Assembly (NCBI RefSeq): GCF_050389805.1
Contig: NZ_CP130945.1
Coordinates: forward strand, 3,348,001 to 3,412,000
Origin: Bacillus_BD sp050389805
GTDB taxonomy: Bacteria > Bacillota > Bacilli > Bacillales > Cytobacillaceae
Reading direction: 5' to 3'
DNA: 64,000 nucleotides
How positions within the stretch are numbered: position 1 is the stretch's first letter; every line of letters starts with the position of its first letter. The notes below the pieces were generated by a model. It searched no databases. It saw nothing but the letters and a program-made list of their open reading frames with translations, and had not been told where the DNA came from. The translations under genes and the position numbers were made by a program. Shown piece by piece: positions 1 through 9,084 of the stretch.

Positions 1-731
1 GGAGTACCTCATGAGGAGCACCAGGGATTTCTCGTTCAATGACACGCTTCACTTTTTCTAATTCCTTCATTAAATTAACCTTATTTTGCAAACGCCCAGC
101 CGTATCACATAAGAGTATATCTGCATTTCTTGATTTAGCAGCCTGAATGGCATCATACATAACTGCAGCAGGATCAGAACCGGCTGATTGTTTAATGACA
201 TCTACTCCAACTCTTTCTCCCCAAACCTCAAGTTGTTCAATAGCACCTGCTCTAAATGTATCACCTGCTGCCATCAATACCTTCTTACCTTCTGATTTAA
301 ATTGATGACCCAATTTCCCGATAGTCGTCGTCTTACCTACCCCGTTCACACCGACAAATAAAATAACGGTGAGTCCATTTTCTTGGATATTTAATTGTGT
401 TGACTCATTTTCTCCATTTTGATAAATCTCAACCAATTTCTCGATAATCGTATCTTGAACATCTTTAGGATCTTGGATATTTTTTCTCTTAACCTCTTTT
501 TTCAGTTCGTCTATTAAGTTCATGACTGTGTCAAAACCAACATCAGCCTGAATTAAAATTTCTTCTAGTTCCTCGAAGAATTCTTCATCCACTTTCCGAT
601 ACCGAGAAACGAGGTCATTTACTTTTTCGGAAAAATTATTTCTCGTTTTTGTTAAACCCTCTTTAAATTTCTCTGTTACACTTTCCGTTTGTTTGGTGAA
701 TTTTTCTGTTAACTTCTTAAAAAAGCTCATA
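1..731 (-). CDS. ftsY: Signal recognition particle receptor FtsY (3' end outside window)
   Basis: SRP receptor GTPase that docks ribosome-SRP complexes at the membrane for co-translational insertion. The 243 visible codons start at an ATG (731) behind an AGGAAGTGAT ribosome binding site. They contain an acidic/helical N domain, then the G domain: P-loop GVNGVGKTT, the DTFRAGA motif and DTAGR. The C-terminal part with the TKLD-type guanine-specificity motif lies beyond position 1. The gene sits 37 bp downstream of smc, the rnc-smc-ftsY order of Bacillus, so it is probably co-transcribed. Identification is firm; only completeness is unknown. Confidence 0.96.
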
Positions 732-768
732 TCATCACTTCCTATCAATAAATGGTTCGTCCCTTAGG

Positions 769-3700
769 CTACTGAGCCATTAATTCATGAGTATCCTCAA
801 GGCGTACTGAAACAAGTTTGGAAACTCCAGATTCCTGCATGGTTACACCATATAGTACATCCGCTTCCTCCATTGTCCCTTTTCTATGGGTGATCACAAT
901 AAATTGCGTCTCTTTACTATAACTTTTCAAATATTGGCTGAAACGATATACGTTGGCTTCATCAAGCGCTGCCTCGACTTCGTCTAGAATACAAAATGGT
1001 ACGGGTCGGATTTTTAAAATTGAGAATAAAAGGGCAATGGCAGTTAAAGCTCTCTCTCCGCCTGATAATAAGCCTAAATTTTGCAGTTTTTTTCCAGGTG
1101 GCTGTGCAACTATGTCAATACCTGTGTTTAATAAATCATCTGGATTTGTTAAACGTAAATCAGCTCTTCCACCACCAAATAATTCTTTAAACACAGATTC
1201 GAAATGAAAACGGACCCCTTCAAACGTTTGCTGGAATCTTTTCTTCATTTCTTCATCCATTTCATCAATTACTTGGAACAAAGTATCCTTTGCCTCAACT
1301 AAGTCATTTTTCTGCTCTAGTAAAAATTCGTAACGTTCAGAAACGCGCTCATACTCATCGATTGCACCTATGTTGACATTCCCTAATTCATCCAAAGCTA
1401 GCTTAATTAATTTCACTTTTTTCTTTGCCTCATCGATTGGAAGGCTAAGAGGAAATTCTTCTTTTGCTGCCTCAAAGGATAATAAATATTCCTCACTCAA
1501 ATGGGCCAGTTTGTTATCTAACTCTACATCTAATCGATTCAAACGAACCTCTTCGTCCTTCATAACGCCTGTTAAACCTTTTATTTGACGTTTCAATTCT
1601 TTAATCTCTAAATCAAGATCATCATGTTTCCCTTGCAACTGTAGTCTCTCTTCACGCCTTGATGCAATTAGGGAGATCGTTTCATTTTTATCATGTAATT
1701 TCTCATGTGCTGCTTTTTCTAATTGAATTTCACCTGAAGAATTCTCAGACATCTCTGAGGTCAGTAATTGTAAGTCTTCCTTATAAAACTTCAGTTTCTT
1801 TTCACTTTCCTTTAAATCATTACTTACCTCTATCATTCTCTCTTTCAAATGATTTAATTGTTGATTTTTAGAGGCTACTAATACTTTTAATTCGCTTATT
1901 TCAGCCAACAAGGTGTCCTTTGATAAATTTTGTTGATCTTTTTGTTCGCTTAATTGCTGAATTTCATGATCAAGATGTAAAATATTTTTCTGGTACTCTA
2001 ACAATAAGGCTTTAACAACTTCTTTTCGGTCCATATTCTTCCCATACTCATTCTCATATTCTTTTTTGCTTAAATCATAGACCGACAATCTCTCATTTAG
2101 ATTTTTCTCTTGAAGCTCTGTTTCTCTAAGCTGAGATTGAATTCTTTGTTCTTTTAATCTTAATCCCTCACCCGTTTTACGAATTTGCTCCACATCTACT
2201 TCTTTATTCTTTACCTCATTCTTCAACTCTTTAACTTTGTCTTCTAGCTTGGCTGTTTTTTCAACCATGTCAGCAAGCTTAACCTTCACTTCATCCAATT
2301 CTGTTTTCCTAGATAATAATGAAGTCGAATTCTGCTTAACGGCACCGCCTGTCATTGATCCCCCTGCATTTACAAGATCACCTTCAAGGGTAACAAACCG
2401 ACAGCGGTATTGAAGGAGCTTCGCCATTTCATTTGCTCCCTTTAAATCACTCGTTATCACCACAGTTCCAAGAAGATTCGTGATAACCTCATTATACTTG
2501 GTGTCATACGAAATTAGATCAGATCCAATTCCGATAAATGATGGATGACTTTCAATCATTCTTAACTGGTTTTGAGCAAGCTTTCTACCCTTAATGACAT
2601 TTAAGGGCAGAAATGTAGCCCGTCCATAACGATTTTGTTTTAAAAATCCAATGGCAGCTCTTGCATGTTGTTCATCCTGTACGACAATATGTTGCATGCT
2701 TGCACCCAATGCCGTTTCAATCGCGACATCGTATTCTTTTGGAACAGAAATGATCTCAGCGATGGCACCTTCAATCCCCGTTAATACACTTCCTCTTTTC
2801 TTTAATACTTCTTTTACCCCTTGGAAAAATCCAGCGAAACCCTCTTCCATTTCTTCAAGCATTTCCTTACGAGATTTCGTTTGTTGAACATATTGATAAG
2901 CCTGATACAGGTTTTTTTCTTGTTTATCATACGAGTTCTTTAAGTTTTCAAGTTTTTGATTTTCTTCACGGTATAAAGCAATATGAGCATTCATTTCCTG
3001 CTTAACCGTTTCTAGCGACTCTTTTATTTCCGCTATTTTTAATTGGATGGCATCTCTCTCAGCAATATATTTTGCATTATCATCCACTTGCTTAACATTT
3101 CTTTTTTGTAATTGCTCTAACTGTTTTTCGATAAAGGTTAATTCATTTTTTGAAGCCGCCTGCTTGTTAAGAACCTCAATATATTCACTCTTTAAATCTT
3201 CAATTTTTTGTTCAATATTTTCATTTAACAGATTTAATTTTGTTTGTTTTTCTTTTAATTGATTTTTACAAGAAGTCGCCTCTTGTGTTAGAACACTAAG
3301 TTGATTTTCGAGAGTTTCTTTGTATTCTTGTAACTGTGCAACTTTTGTTGAAAGCTCGTCAACATTACTTTCTAACTGCTCTCTATTTTGTGAGGCATTT
3401 TTCTTTCTTTCTTTTAATACTTCCTTACGACCTTCAAGCTTTTCTAATTCTTCACTCGTTTGTAGAAGTACCGTCTGTAAATCATTAATGGATTCATCTA
3501 AAGCGGTCATTTGATCTCTTAATTGCTCAAACCCAGCTTCTTTTGCTTGCAGAGCTGTTGTTTGCTTTAATTCCATTTGTTTATATTCTTCAACGGTTTC
3601 GGTAAGTTTTTCCCATTTTTTATGAAGCTCTTCAATTTCATAAACCGTTACTGCTACTTCTACTTGTTGCAATTCTTCTTTTTGCGCTAGATAATCTTTT

Positions 3701-4335
3701 GCCATCGAAGCTTGAATTCTCAATGGTTCAATTTGACTTTCTAATTCAAAAAGAATATCACTCACTCGGTTTAGATTTTCTTCCGTATCTTTTAATTTAC
3801 CCTCAGCTTGTTTTTTTCTTGTTTTATACTTTAATACACCTGCTGCTTCTTCAAATATGGTCCGTCTATCTTCTGGTTTACTATTAAGAATTTCTTCAAC
3901 TTTCCCCTGACTGATAATGGAAAAAGCTTCCCGACCAAGTCCAGAATCCATAAAAAGATCAATAATGTCTTTTAATCTACATGCCTTTTTATTAATAAAA
4001 AATTCACTATCACCTGAGCGAAAAACTCGACGGGTCACACTAATCTCATTATAATCAATTGGCAGTGCTCCATCCTCATTATTCAATGTGAGAGTAACCT
4101 CAGCAAAGTTAAGAGCTCTTCTGGAATCACTTCCTGAAAAGATAATATCTTCCATTTTTGACCCACGAAGTGACTTTACAGATTGTTCTCCTAAAACCCA
4201 GCGAATAGCATCGGTTATATTGCTCTTTCCACTACCGTTAGGACCGACAACCGCCGTAACACCTGGAACAAAATCCACTGCTATTCGCTCAGCAAACGAT
4301 TTGAAGCCTACTATATCCAATCGTTTTAAAAACAC
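769..4335 (-). CDS. smc: Chromosome segregation ATPase SMC
   Basis: Structural maintenance of chromosomes protein; with ScpA and ScpB it forms the condensin that compacts and segregates origins. It has 1188 residues, the usual length. Walker A GPNGSGKSN is at residues 31-39. Two long coiled coils (about 170-500 and 670-1020) flank a hinge domain. The ABC signature LSGGE is at 1090-1094 and Walker B ending in ILDE near 1116-1119. The start is GTG at 4335, chosen because it follows a near-perfect TAAGGAGG and gives the conserved N terminus MFLKRLDIVGFKSF. It lies 12 bp after rnc, so the two are translated from one message. Confidence 0.98.
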   Translation of the reverse strand: MFLKRLDIVGFKSFAERIAVDFVPGVTAVVGPNGSGKSNITDAIRWVLGEQSVKSLRGSKMEDIIFSGSDSRRALNFAEVTLTLNNEDGALPIDYNEISVTRRVFRSGDSEFFINKKACRLKDIIDLFMDSGLGREAFSIISQGKVEEILNSKPEDRRTIFEEAAGVLKYKTRKKQAEGKLKDTEENLNRVSDILFELESQIEPLRIQASMAKDYLAQKEELQQVEVAVTVYEIEELHKKWEKLTETVEEYKQMELKQTTALQAKEAGFEQLRDQMTALDESINDLQTVLLQTSEELEKLEGRKEVLKERKKNASQNREQLESNVDELSTKVAQLQEYKETLENQLSVLTQEATSCKNQLKEKQTKLNLLNENIEQKIEDLKSEYIEVLNKQAASKNELTFIEKQLEQLQKRNVKQVDDNAKYIAERDAIQLKIAEIKESLETVKQEMNAHIALYREENQKLENLKNSYDKQEKNLYQAYQYVQQTKSRKEMLEEMEEGFAGFFQGVKEVLKKRGSVLTGIEGAIAEIISVPKEYDVAIETALGASMQHIVVQDEQHARAAIGFLKQNRYGRATFLPLNVIKGRKLAQNQLRMIESHPSFIGIGSDLISYDTKYNEVITNLLGTVVITSDLKGANEMAKLLQYRCRFVTLEGDLVNAGGSMTGGAVKQNSTSLLSRKTELDEVKVKLADMVEKTAKLEDKVKELKNEVKNKEVDVEQIRKTGEGLRLKEQRIQSQLRETELQEKNLNERLSVYDLSKKEYENEYGKNMDRKEVVKALLLEYQKNILHLDHEIQQLSEQKDQQNLSKDTLLAEISELKVLVASKNQQLNHLKERMIEVSNDLKESEKKLKFYKEDLQLLTSEMSENSSGEIQLEKAAHEKLHDKNETISLIASRREERLQLQGKHDDLDLEIKELKRQIKGLTGVMKDEEVRLNRLDVELDNKLAHLSEEYLLSFEAAKEEFPLSLPIDEAKKKVKLIKLALDELGNVNIGAIDEYERVSERYEFLLEQKNDLVEAKDTLFQVIDEMDEEMKKRFQQTFEGVRFHFESVFKELFGGGRADLRLTNPDDLLNTGIDIVAQPPGKKLQNLGLLSGGERALTAIALLFSILKIRPVPFCILDEVEAALDEANVYRFSQYLKSYSKETQFIVITHRKGTMEEADVLYGVTMQESGVSKLVSVRLEDTHELMAQ

Positions 4336-4347
4336 CTTAGTTCCTCC

Positions 4348-5112
4348 TTACTCTGGATGCGTTTCTGAAAGTGGTTTATGTAAATGTGTTTTAAGCTTCT
4401 CCAGAGCCATTTGAGCGGCATGTTGTTCTGCTGACTTTTTAGAGCGACCCGCTCCAGTGCCAATCTCAATTCCATTTAATAAAACGACTGAAACAAATTC
4501 TCGACTATGTGCAGGTCCTTTTTCAACTAAAATCTTATATTCAAGCGGTCCTGCATTGTCACGCTGAACCCATTCCTGTAACTGACTTTTAAAATCCATT
4601 ACATATGAGAATACGCCTGCATCCACTTTAGGAAAGACAATTTTTTCTAAAAATTGATAAACGATTTCAATTCCTTTATCTAAAAATAATGAGCCGACAA
4701 AAGCCTCGAAAACATCGGCCAATAAAGCAGGTCTTGTTCTTCCACCCGTTAATTCCTCTCCTTTGCCAAGTAAAATATACTTACCGAAATCCAATTCATT
4801 GGCAAAGGAAACAAGAGAAGGCTCACAGACAATCGCAGCTCTTAATTTTGTCAGTTCTCCTTCACTCATCATCGGATATTTTTGATATAGAAATTTCGAT
4901 ACCGTTAATTCAAGTACGGCGTCTCCCAGAAATTCAAGCCTTTCATTATCTTCGTATGGTTTCCGCCTATGCTCATTAACATAAGATGAATGAGTAAAAG
5001 CTTGTTTCAAAAGTTTAATATTCGTATAAGAGATTCCGATCTTCTCCTGGAGTTCAATGAATTGTTTATCATTTGAACGTGTGGTTTTTTTCTCTTTTCC
5101 ATACTTGCGCAC
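4348..5112 (-). CDS. rnc: Ribonuclease III
   Basis: Double-strand-specific endoribonuclease that processes rRNA precursors and structured mRNAs. It has 254 residues. The RNase III signature NERLEFLGDAVLE is at 56-68, with the acidic catalytic residues in it and in the later DVFEAFVGSLFLDKG segment. A C-terminal dsRNA-binding domain (about 180-250) ends in the KKSAEQHAAQMALEKL helix. It is followed 12 bp later by smc. A terminator and a 173-bp gap separate it from acpP, so it may have its own promoter, but I see no convincing -35/-10 pair there. Confidence 0.97.
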   Translation of the reverse strand: MRKYGKEKKTTRSNDKQFIELQEKIGISYTNIKLLKQAFTHSSYVNEHRRKPYEDNERLEFLGDAVLELTVSKFLYQKYPMMSEGELTKLRAAIVCEPSLVSFANELDFGKYILLGKGEELTGGRTRPALLADVFEAFVGSLFLDKGIEIVYQFLEKIVFPKVDAGVFSYVMDFKSQLQEWVQRDNAGPLEYKILVEKGPAHSREFVSVVLLNGIEIGTGAGRSKKSAEQHAAQMALEKLKTHLHKPLSETHPE

Positions 5113-5178
5113 GTAAATTCCACCTTATTATTTATATCACTTACTTATAAAAGTTTACGTAATAATAGATAAAAACGC

Positions 5179-5198
5179 AAAAGCTTTATAAAGCTTTT
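5179..5198. repeat. Perfect 20-bp palindrome upstream of rnc
   Basis: The sequence AAAAGCTTTATAAAGCTTTT is its own reverse complement over 20 bases. It lies about 67 bp upstream of the rnc start, after the acpP terminator. It could be a protein-binding site or a weak RNA hairpin; it is too AU-rich to be a strong terminator. Function unknown. Confidence 0.5.
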
Positions 5199-5240
5199 AT
5201 CCATTAATTCATTCACATTTCCATTTTCTATCTATATATT

Positions 5241-5270
5241 GAAGAAAGCCCCGTAAAAAACGGAGCTTTT
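5241..5270 (-). terminator. Rho-independent terminator after acpP
   Basis: Inverted arms AAGCCCCGT and ACGGAGCTT with an A/T loop, followed on the minus strand by a TTTCTTC tract. It lies 18 bp beyond the acpP stop codon and separates the fatty-acid cluster from rnc-smc-ftsY. The T-tract is better on the plus strand, so efficiency on the minus strand may be partial. Confidence 0.7.
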
Positions 5271-5285
5271 TCTTAAATCTAATGA

Positions 5286-5519
5286 TTATAGTTTTGCTTG
5301 TATGTAAGTTACAGCATCACCGACTGTTGCAATCTTTTCAGCATCATCGTCAGAGATTTCCATATCGAATTCATCTTCAAGTTCCATAACAAGTTCAACT
5401 ACATCTAGGGAATCTGCACCAAGATCATCTTTGAATGAAGCCTCTAATTTTACTTCAGATTCTTCAACACCTAAACGGTCTACAATGATCTTTGTTACGC
5501 GTTCTAATACTTCTGCCAT
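5286..5519 (-). CDS. acpP: Acyl carrier protein
   Basis: Carrier of growing acyl chains as 4'-phosphopantetheine thioesters for fatty-acid and phospholipid synthesis. It has 77 residues and is very acidic. The GADSLD motif places the modified serine at residue 37. It follows fabG by 60 bp and has its own promoter candidate there, as might be expected for so abundant a protein. A terminator follows. Called acpA in B. subtilis. Confidence 0.98.
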   Translation of the reverse strand: MAEVLERVTKIIVDRLGVEESEVKLEASFKDDLGADSLDVVELVMELEDEFDMEISDDDAEKIATVGDAVTYIQAKL

Positions 5520-5543
5520 TGTTTGTTCACCTCCCCTCAGGTC

Positions 5544-5572
5544 ATTATAGAGGATTTCTATATAAAAGTGAA
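5544..5572 (-). promoter_or_regulatory. SigA promoter candidate for acpP
   Basis: Minus strand TTCACT, 17-bp spacer, TATAAT, then a GGGGAGGTG ribosome binding site and the acpP ATG. The -10 is perfect and the -35 matches 4 of 6. It would let acpP be made in excess of the upstream fab genes. Confidence 0.6.
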
Positions 5573-5579
5573 ACCTTTT

Positions 5580-6323
5580 TTACATCACCATTCCACCATT
5601 TACATTGATGGTTTGACCTGTAATATACTTACTGTCGTCAGAAGCTAAAAATACGACAGCATTCGCAATATCTTTCGGTTCTCCAAATTGAGCTAATGGA
5701 ATCATTTTTAGCATTTCATCTTGGATTTCTTTCGATAAAGTATCAGTCATTTCCGTAGTAATAAATCCAGGAGCTACAGCGTTAACCGTAATCCCTCTTG
5801 ATGCAAGTTCTTTGGCACTTGTTTTTGTTAACCCAATTACACCTGCTTTTGCTGCTACATAATTAGCTTGTCCAGGATTCCCGCTAACACCAACAACAGA
5901 TGAAATATTAATAATACGTCCGCTTCTTTGTTTCATCATTTGTCTTGTGACTGCTTTTGTACAAAGAAAAACGCCTTTTAGATTTGTATCTATTACAGCA
6001 TCCCATTCGTCTTCCTTCATACGCATAAGAAGATTATCCCGAGTAATCCCTGCATTATTCACTAAAATATCAAGTCCACCAAATTGTTCAATGGTTTCCT
6101 TAATCATATTTGCCACTGAATCACTATTTGAAACATCACACTGAACAGTAAATGCTTCTCTTCCTAGCGCTTTAATTTCATCAACGACTTCGTTAGCTTT
6201 CGCTTCACTTCCAGCGTAATTGACAGCAATATCCGCGCCCTGTCTAGCTAATTCAAGGGCGATTTCTCGACCGATTCCTCTTGAAGCGCCCGTTACCAAT
6301 GCTTTCTTTCCAACTAGTTTCAT
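5580..6323 (-). CDS. fabG: 3-oxoacyl-[ACP] reductase FabG
   Basis: NADPH-dependent reduction of beta-ketoacyl-ACP in the fatty-acid elongation cycle. It is a short-chain dehydrogenase of 247 residues: cofactor motif TGASRGIG at 11-18, NNAG at 89-92, and the catalytic triad Ser142, Tyr155, Lys159 in the YVAAK motif. The ATG overlaps the fabD stop (ATGA), so translation is coupled to fabD. Part of fapR-plsX-fabD-fabG. Confidence 0.97.
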   Translation of the reverse strand: MKLVGKKALVTGASRGIGREIALELARQGADIAVNYAGSEAKANEVVDEIKALGREAFTVQCDVSNSDSVANMIKETIEQFGGLDILVNNAGITRDNLLMRMKEDEWDAVIDTNLKGVFLCTKAVTRQMMKQRSGRIINISSVVGVSGNPGQANYVAAKAGVIGLTKTSAKELASRGITVNAVAPGFITTEMTDTLSKEIQDEMLKMIPLAQFGEPKDIANAVVFLASDDSKYITGQTINVNGGMVM

Positions 6324-7267
6324 CGTGTTCCCTCCTTTAGTGCTTCCATTACAGCTTCACTTGTTTCAATATCAGATACAGCATAGGTCTTCACAGAGCG
6401 ACTCACCTTTTTAACAAGTCCTGATAAAACTTTCCCTGGACCTATTTCAATAAATGTATCTACACCTAACTCAATTAAATTTTCCACTGTTTTTTCCCAT
6501 TGTACAGGAGAATAAAGTTGTTGAATTAGCTTCGTTTTAATTTCTGTTGGTTCTGTCATTGGTGTTGCCGTAACATTAGCTATAACAGGGACCTTTGCTT
6601 GATGAATCGTCATTTCTTCCAGTACCTCTGCTAATTTTTCAGCGGCTGGTTCCATTAGCTTCGAATGAAACGGTCCGCTTACTTCAAGGGGAATCACACG
6701 CTTAGCACCTGCTTCTTTAGCTTTGACTCCAGCAAGTTCAACTCCTCTTGTACTTCCAGAAATCACGATTTGACCAGGACAATTAATATTCGCTAATTGA
6801 ACAGGATCTCCACTTTCTGTGACTTCATTCGTTACTTCTGTGAGTTTGTCACGATCAAGTCCTAGTACAGCCGCCATTGCTCCTTCACCATTTGGTACAG
6901 CATTTTCCATAAATTCTCCTCTTTTACGAACTGCATATACGCCTTCTTCAAACGAAAAAGCACCTGCAGCCACAAGAGCAGAGTACTCTCCTAAACTATG
7001 ACCCGCTACATAGTCTGGTGTTATCCCAGATTGTTTAAAATGTTCAAGTATTGCCATACTCGTTGTTAACAATGCTGGTTGAGTATTCTTCGTTAAAGTG
7101 AGTTCATTTTGCGGACCTTCAAAAATGAGGTTTGAAAGCGGAAAGTCTAATTTTTGATCTGCATCTTTAAAAAATTGTTCTGATGGTTTATAAGACTCTG
7201 CTAATGTCCTCCCCATCCCAACTGTTTGCGAACCTTGCCCTGGAAAGATAAATGCTACTTTACCCAT
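6320..7267 (-). CDS. fabD: Malonyl-CoA:ACP transacylase FabD
   Basis: Transfers malonyl groups from CoA to ACP, supplying two-carbon units for elongation. It has 315 residues. The GQGSQ loop is at 10-14 and the nucleophile elbow GHSLG at 89-93 (Ser91); the downstream catalytic histidine lies in GPFHSKLM. An AGGAGG-type site precedes the ATG. It sits between plsX (25 bp upstream) and fabG (4-bp overlap). Confidence 0.97.
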   Translation of the reverse strand: MGKVAFIFPGQGSQTVGMGRTLAESYKPSEQFFKDADQKLDFPLSNLIFEGPQNELTLTKNTQPALLTTSMAILEHFKQSGITPDYVAGHSLGEYSALVAAGAFSFEEGVYAVRKRGEFMENAVPNGEGAMAAVLGLDRDKLTEVTNEVTESGDPVQLANINCPGQIVISGSTRGVELAGVKAKEAGAKRVIPLEVSGPFHSKLMEPAAEKLAEVLEEMTIHQAKVPVIANVTATPMTEPTEIKTKLIQQLYSPVQWEKTVENLIELGVDTFIEIGPGKVLSGLVKKVSRSVKTYAVSDIETSEAVMEALKEGTR

Positions 7268-7292
7268 TTTTTCCTCCTACATGATCTTCTAT

Positions 7293-8273
7293 TTATTTTT
7301 GTACAGCTTCTTGAATTTTTTCGATTACTTTATGATCAACCATTGTTTTCGCTTGTCTAATGGCATTGTAGATTGCATTAGCGTCAGATGAACCATGCGC
7401 CTTAATAACCGGAGCCTTTAAACCAAAAAGTCCAGCGCCACCATATTCTGAGTAATCCATTTTCGTTTTTAATCCGTATAGATTTGGTTTAAGTACCGCT
7501 GCCGCTAATTTGCTCTTCATACTCGACATAAGAGAAGTTTTTAACATCTTCATAATGGACATGGCCGTACCTTCGATCGTTTTTAACACCATATTTCCAG
7601 TAAACCCATCTGTTACTACTACATCAGCAACGCCATTAAGCAGATCTCGAGCTTCTACATTACCAATAAAGTGAATATCTGCTTTTTGTAAAAATTCGTA
7701 TGTATGTTTTGTTAGTTCATTTCCCTTTTTTTCTTCTGTTCCAATATTTAATAAACCTACTCGCGGTTTATCGATTCCCCTTACTTTTTCACTATATACC
7801 GAACCCATTAATGCATACTGAACTAGATGTTCTGGTTTTGCATCAGCATTGGCTCCAACATCAAGTAAAACAAAGCCTTCTCCTCCAATGGTTGGTAAAG
7901 TTGGAGTTAAAGCTGGACGTTCAATCCCTTCAATTCTGCCAACAATAAATAAGCCAGCAGCCATTAAGGCACCTGTATTTCCTGCTGAAATACATGCATC
8001 TGCTCTTCCTTCACTCACTTCTTTTGCAGCCAAAACCATGGAAGCATTTTTCTTTCTGCGTACTGCTCTCACAGGCTCATCAGTTCCAAGGATTACCTCA
8101 TCTGTATGAATAATTTCAATTCTTTTGGAATCCTTTATGTATTCCTTTATTTTTGTTTCATTTCCAACGAGTACAACCTCAAGGTCAGAAAAGGCTTCTA
8201 CCGCCTTTACTGCACCTAAAACAATTTCTTTAGGGGCGTGATCTCCACCCATTGCGTCTATTGCAATTCTCAT
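7293..8273 (-). CDS. plsX: Phosphate acyltransferase PlsX
   Basis: Converts acyl-ACP and phosphate to acyl-phosphate, the acyl donor PlsY uses to start phosphatidic-acid synthesis; a peripheral membrane enzyme. It has 326 residues and starts with the family's MRIAIDAMGGDHAP. It has the internal SAGNTGALMAAG and DVGANADAKPEH motifs. It is second in the fapR operon, 87 bp after fapR, and so should be repressed by FapR. Confidence 0.97.
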   Translation of the reverse strand: MRIAIDAMGGDHAPKEIVLGAVKAVEAFSDLEVVLVGNETKIKEYIKDSKRIEIIHTDEVILGTDEPVRAVRRKKNASMVLAAKEVSEGRADACISAGNTGALMAAGLFIVGRIEGIERPALTPTLPTIGGEGFVLLDVGANADAKPEHLVQYALMGSVYSEKVRGIDKPRVGLLNIGTEEKKGNELTKHTYEFLQKADIHFIGNVEARDLLNGVADVVVTDGFTGNMVLKTIEGTAMSIMKMLKTSLMSSMKSKLAAAVLKPNLYGLKTKMDYSEYGGAGLFGLKAPVIKAHGSSDANAIYNAIRQAKTMVDHKVIEKIQEAVQK

Positions 8274-8360
8274 GATTGTTGTTCACAACTCCTTATCCAC
8301 CATCCACGTTTAAGCCTTGGAATATGGTTTGGCGAGGATTTCTATGTTAAGACTTCTATT

Positions 8361-8924
8361 TTATTCTTTCGTTCGATACATCTCAAAATTCCCTTTAAAA
8401 ACGAGCTCTTGATTCACATAACTATTCACTTCTACAGTGGTCCGACCTGTTTCACGTTCATTCTTTACAACTCTCGCTTTAGCTACCACACGTTCATTTT
8501 CCCTAACAGATTGAATAAAGTGGATATTGGCTTTTGCTGTTAAGGCTATTTTCTCGTCCATAAGAGCAACAGCTAGAGAATTGGCCTGTGCAAACAAATG
8601 ATGTCCACGAGCAATGCCATTTCGTTTAAAAACATGCTCACTTTTTACATCAAAAATAGAGATGGCTGTTTTATCCAATTCAATATCAATAATTTCACCA
8701 ATTACCTCTTCAATGGGAAGGGATCGGACTTCGTTATCAAACTTTGTTTCTGCTACATTTTTAATTCGTTCTCTTAGCTCAGGAATGGATAACTCAAGAC
8801 GATCCAAACGAATCGTTTGTACACTAACAGAAAACTGCTCTGCTAATTCTTCATCGGTTACAAACGGATTTTCTTTTATAGTCTGCTGTAAATTCTTTTG
8901 TCTTTCCCGTTTATTTCTTTTCAT
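8361..8924 (-). CDS. fapR: Transcriptional repressor of lipid synthesis FapR
   Basis: DeoR-type repressor that senses malonyl-CoA and controls fatty-acid and phospholipid genes. With the ATG at 8924 it has 187 residues: an N-terminal winged helix (starts MKRNKRER; recognition helix in FSVSVQTIRLDRLELS), then a hot-dog thioesterase-like ligand domain with the RGHHLFAQANSLAVA segment. The reading frame stays open 39 codons upstream, but that part covers the promoter and operator, so the shorter start is right. The ribosome binding site is only GGTG, so translation is probably modest. It heads the operon with plsX, fabD, fabG. Confidence 0.96.
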   Translation of the reverse strand: MKRNKRERQKNLQQTIKENPFVTDEELAEQFSVSVQTIRLDRLELSIPELRERIKNVAETKFDNEVRSLPIEEVIGEIIDIELDKTAISIFDVKSEHVFKRNGIARGHHLFAQANSLAVALMDEKIALTAKANIHFIQSVRENERVVAKARVVKNERETGRTTVEVNSYVNQELVFKGNFEMYRTKE

Positions 8925-8942
8925 TTTGACACCATCCATGAT

Positions 8943-8960
8943 ACTAAGACTAGGTACTAA
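8943..8960 (-). promoter_or_regulatory. FapR operator
   Basis: Minus strand TTAGTACCTAGTCTTAGT, an imperfect palindrome that agrees with the FapR box I know from Bacillus. It covers the predicted transcription start (near 8958) immediately downstream of the -10, where bound repressor would block initiation. This implies autoregulation of fapR and control of plsX-fabD-fabG. Confidence 0.85.
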
Positions 8961-8964
8961 AAGT

Positions 8965-8993
8965 AGTATATAATTAAGAAAAGCAGATTGCAA
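8965..8993 (-). promoter_or_regulatory. SigA promoter of the fapR operon
   Basis: Minus strand TTGCAA, 17-bp spacer, TATACT. It abuts the FapR operator and lies about 41 bp upstream of the fapR ATG. Confidence 0.8.
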
Positions 8994-9084
8994 GAAATAA
9001 AGTGAAACTTCCATATGAGGATATTTTCTTTCCCCCTTCATTGAAAAGTTTCACTCCTTGCAAACCTGCTTTAATTTAGAAATA

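Noticed and set aside
8925..9041. 39-codon N-terminal extension of FapR
   Set aside because: It covers the promoter and FapR operator and lacks family similarity; the ATG at 8924 matches FapR.
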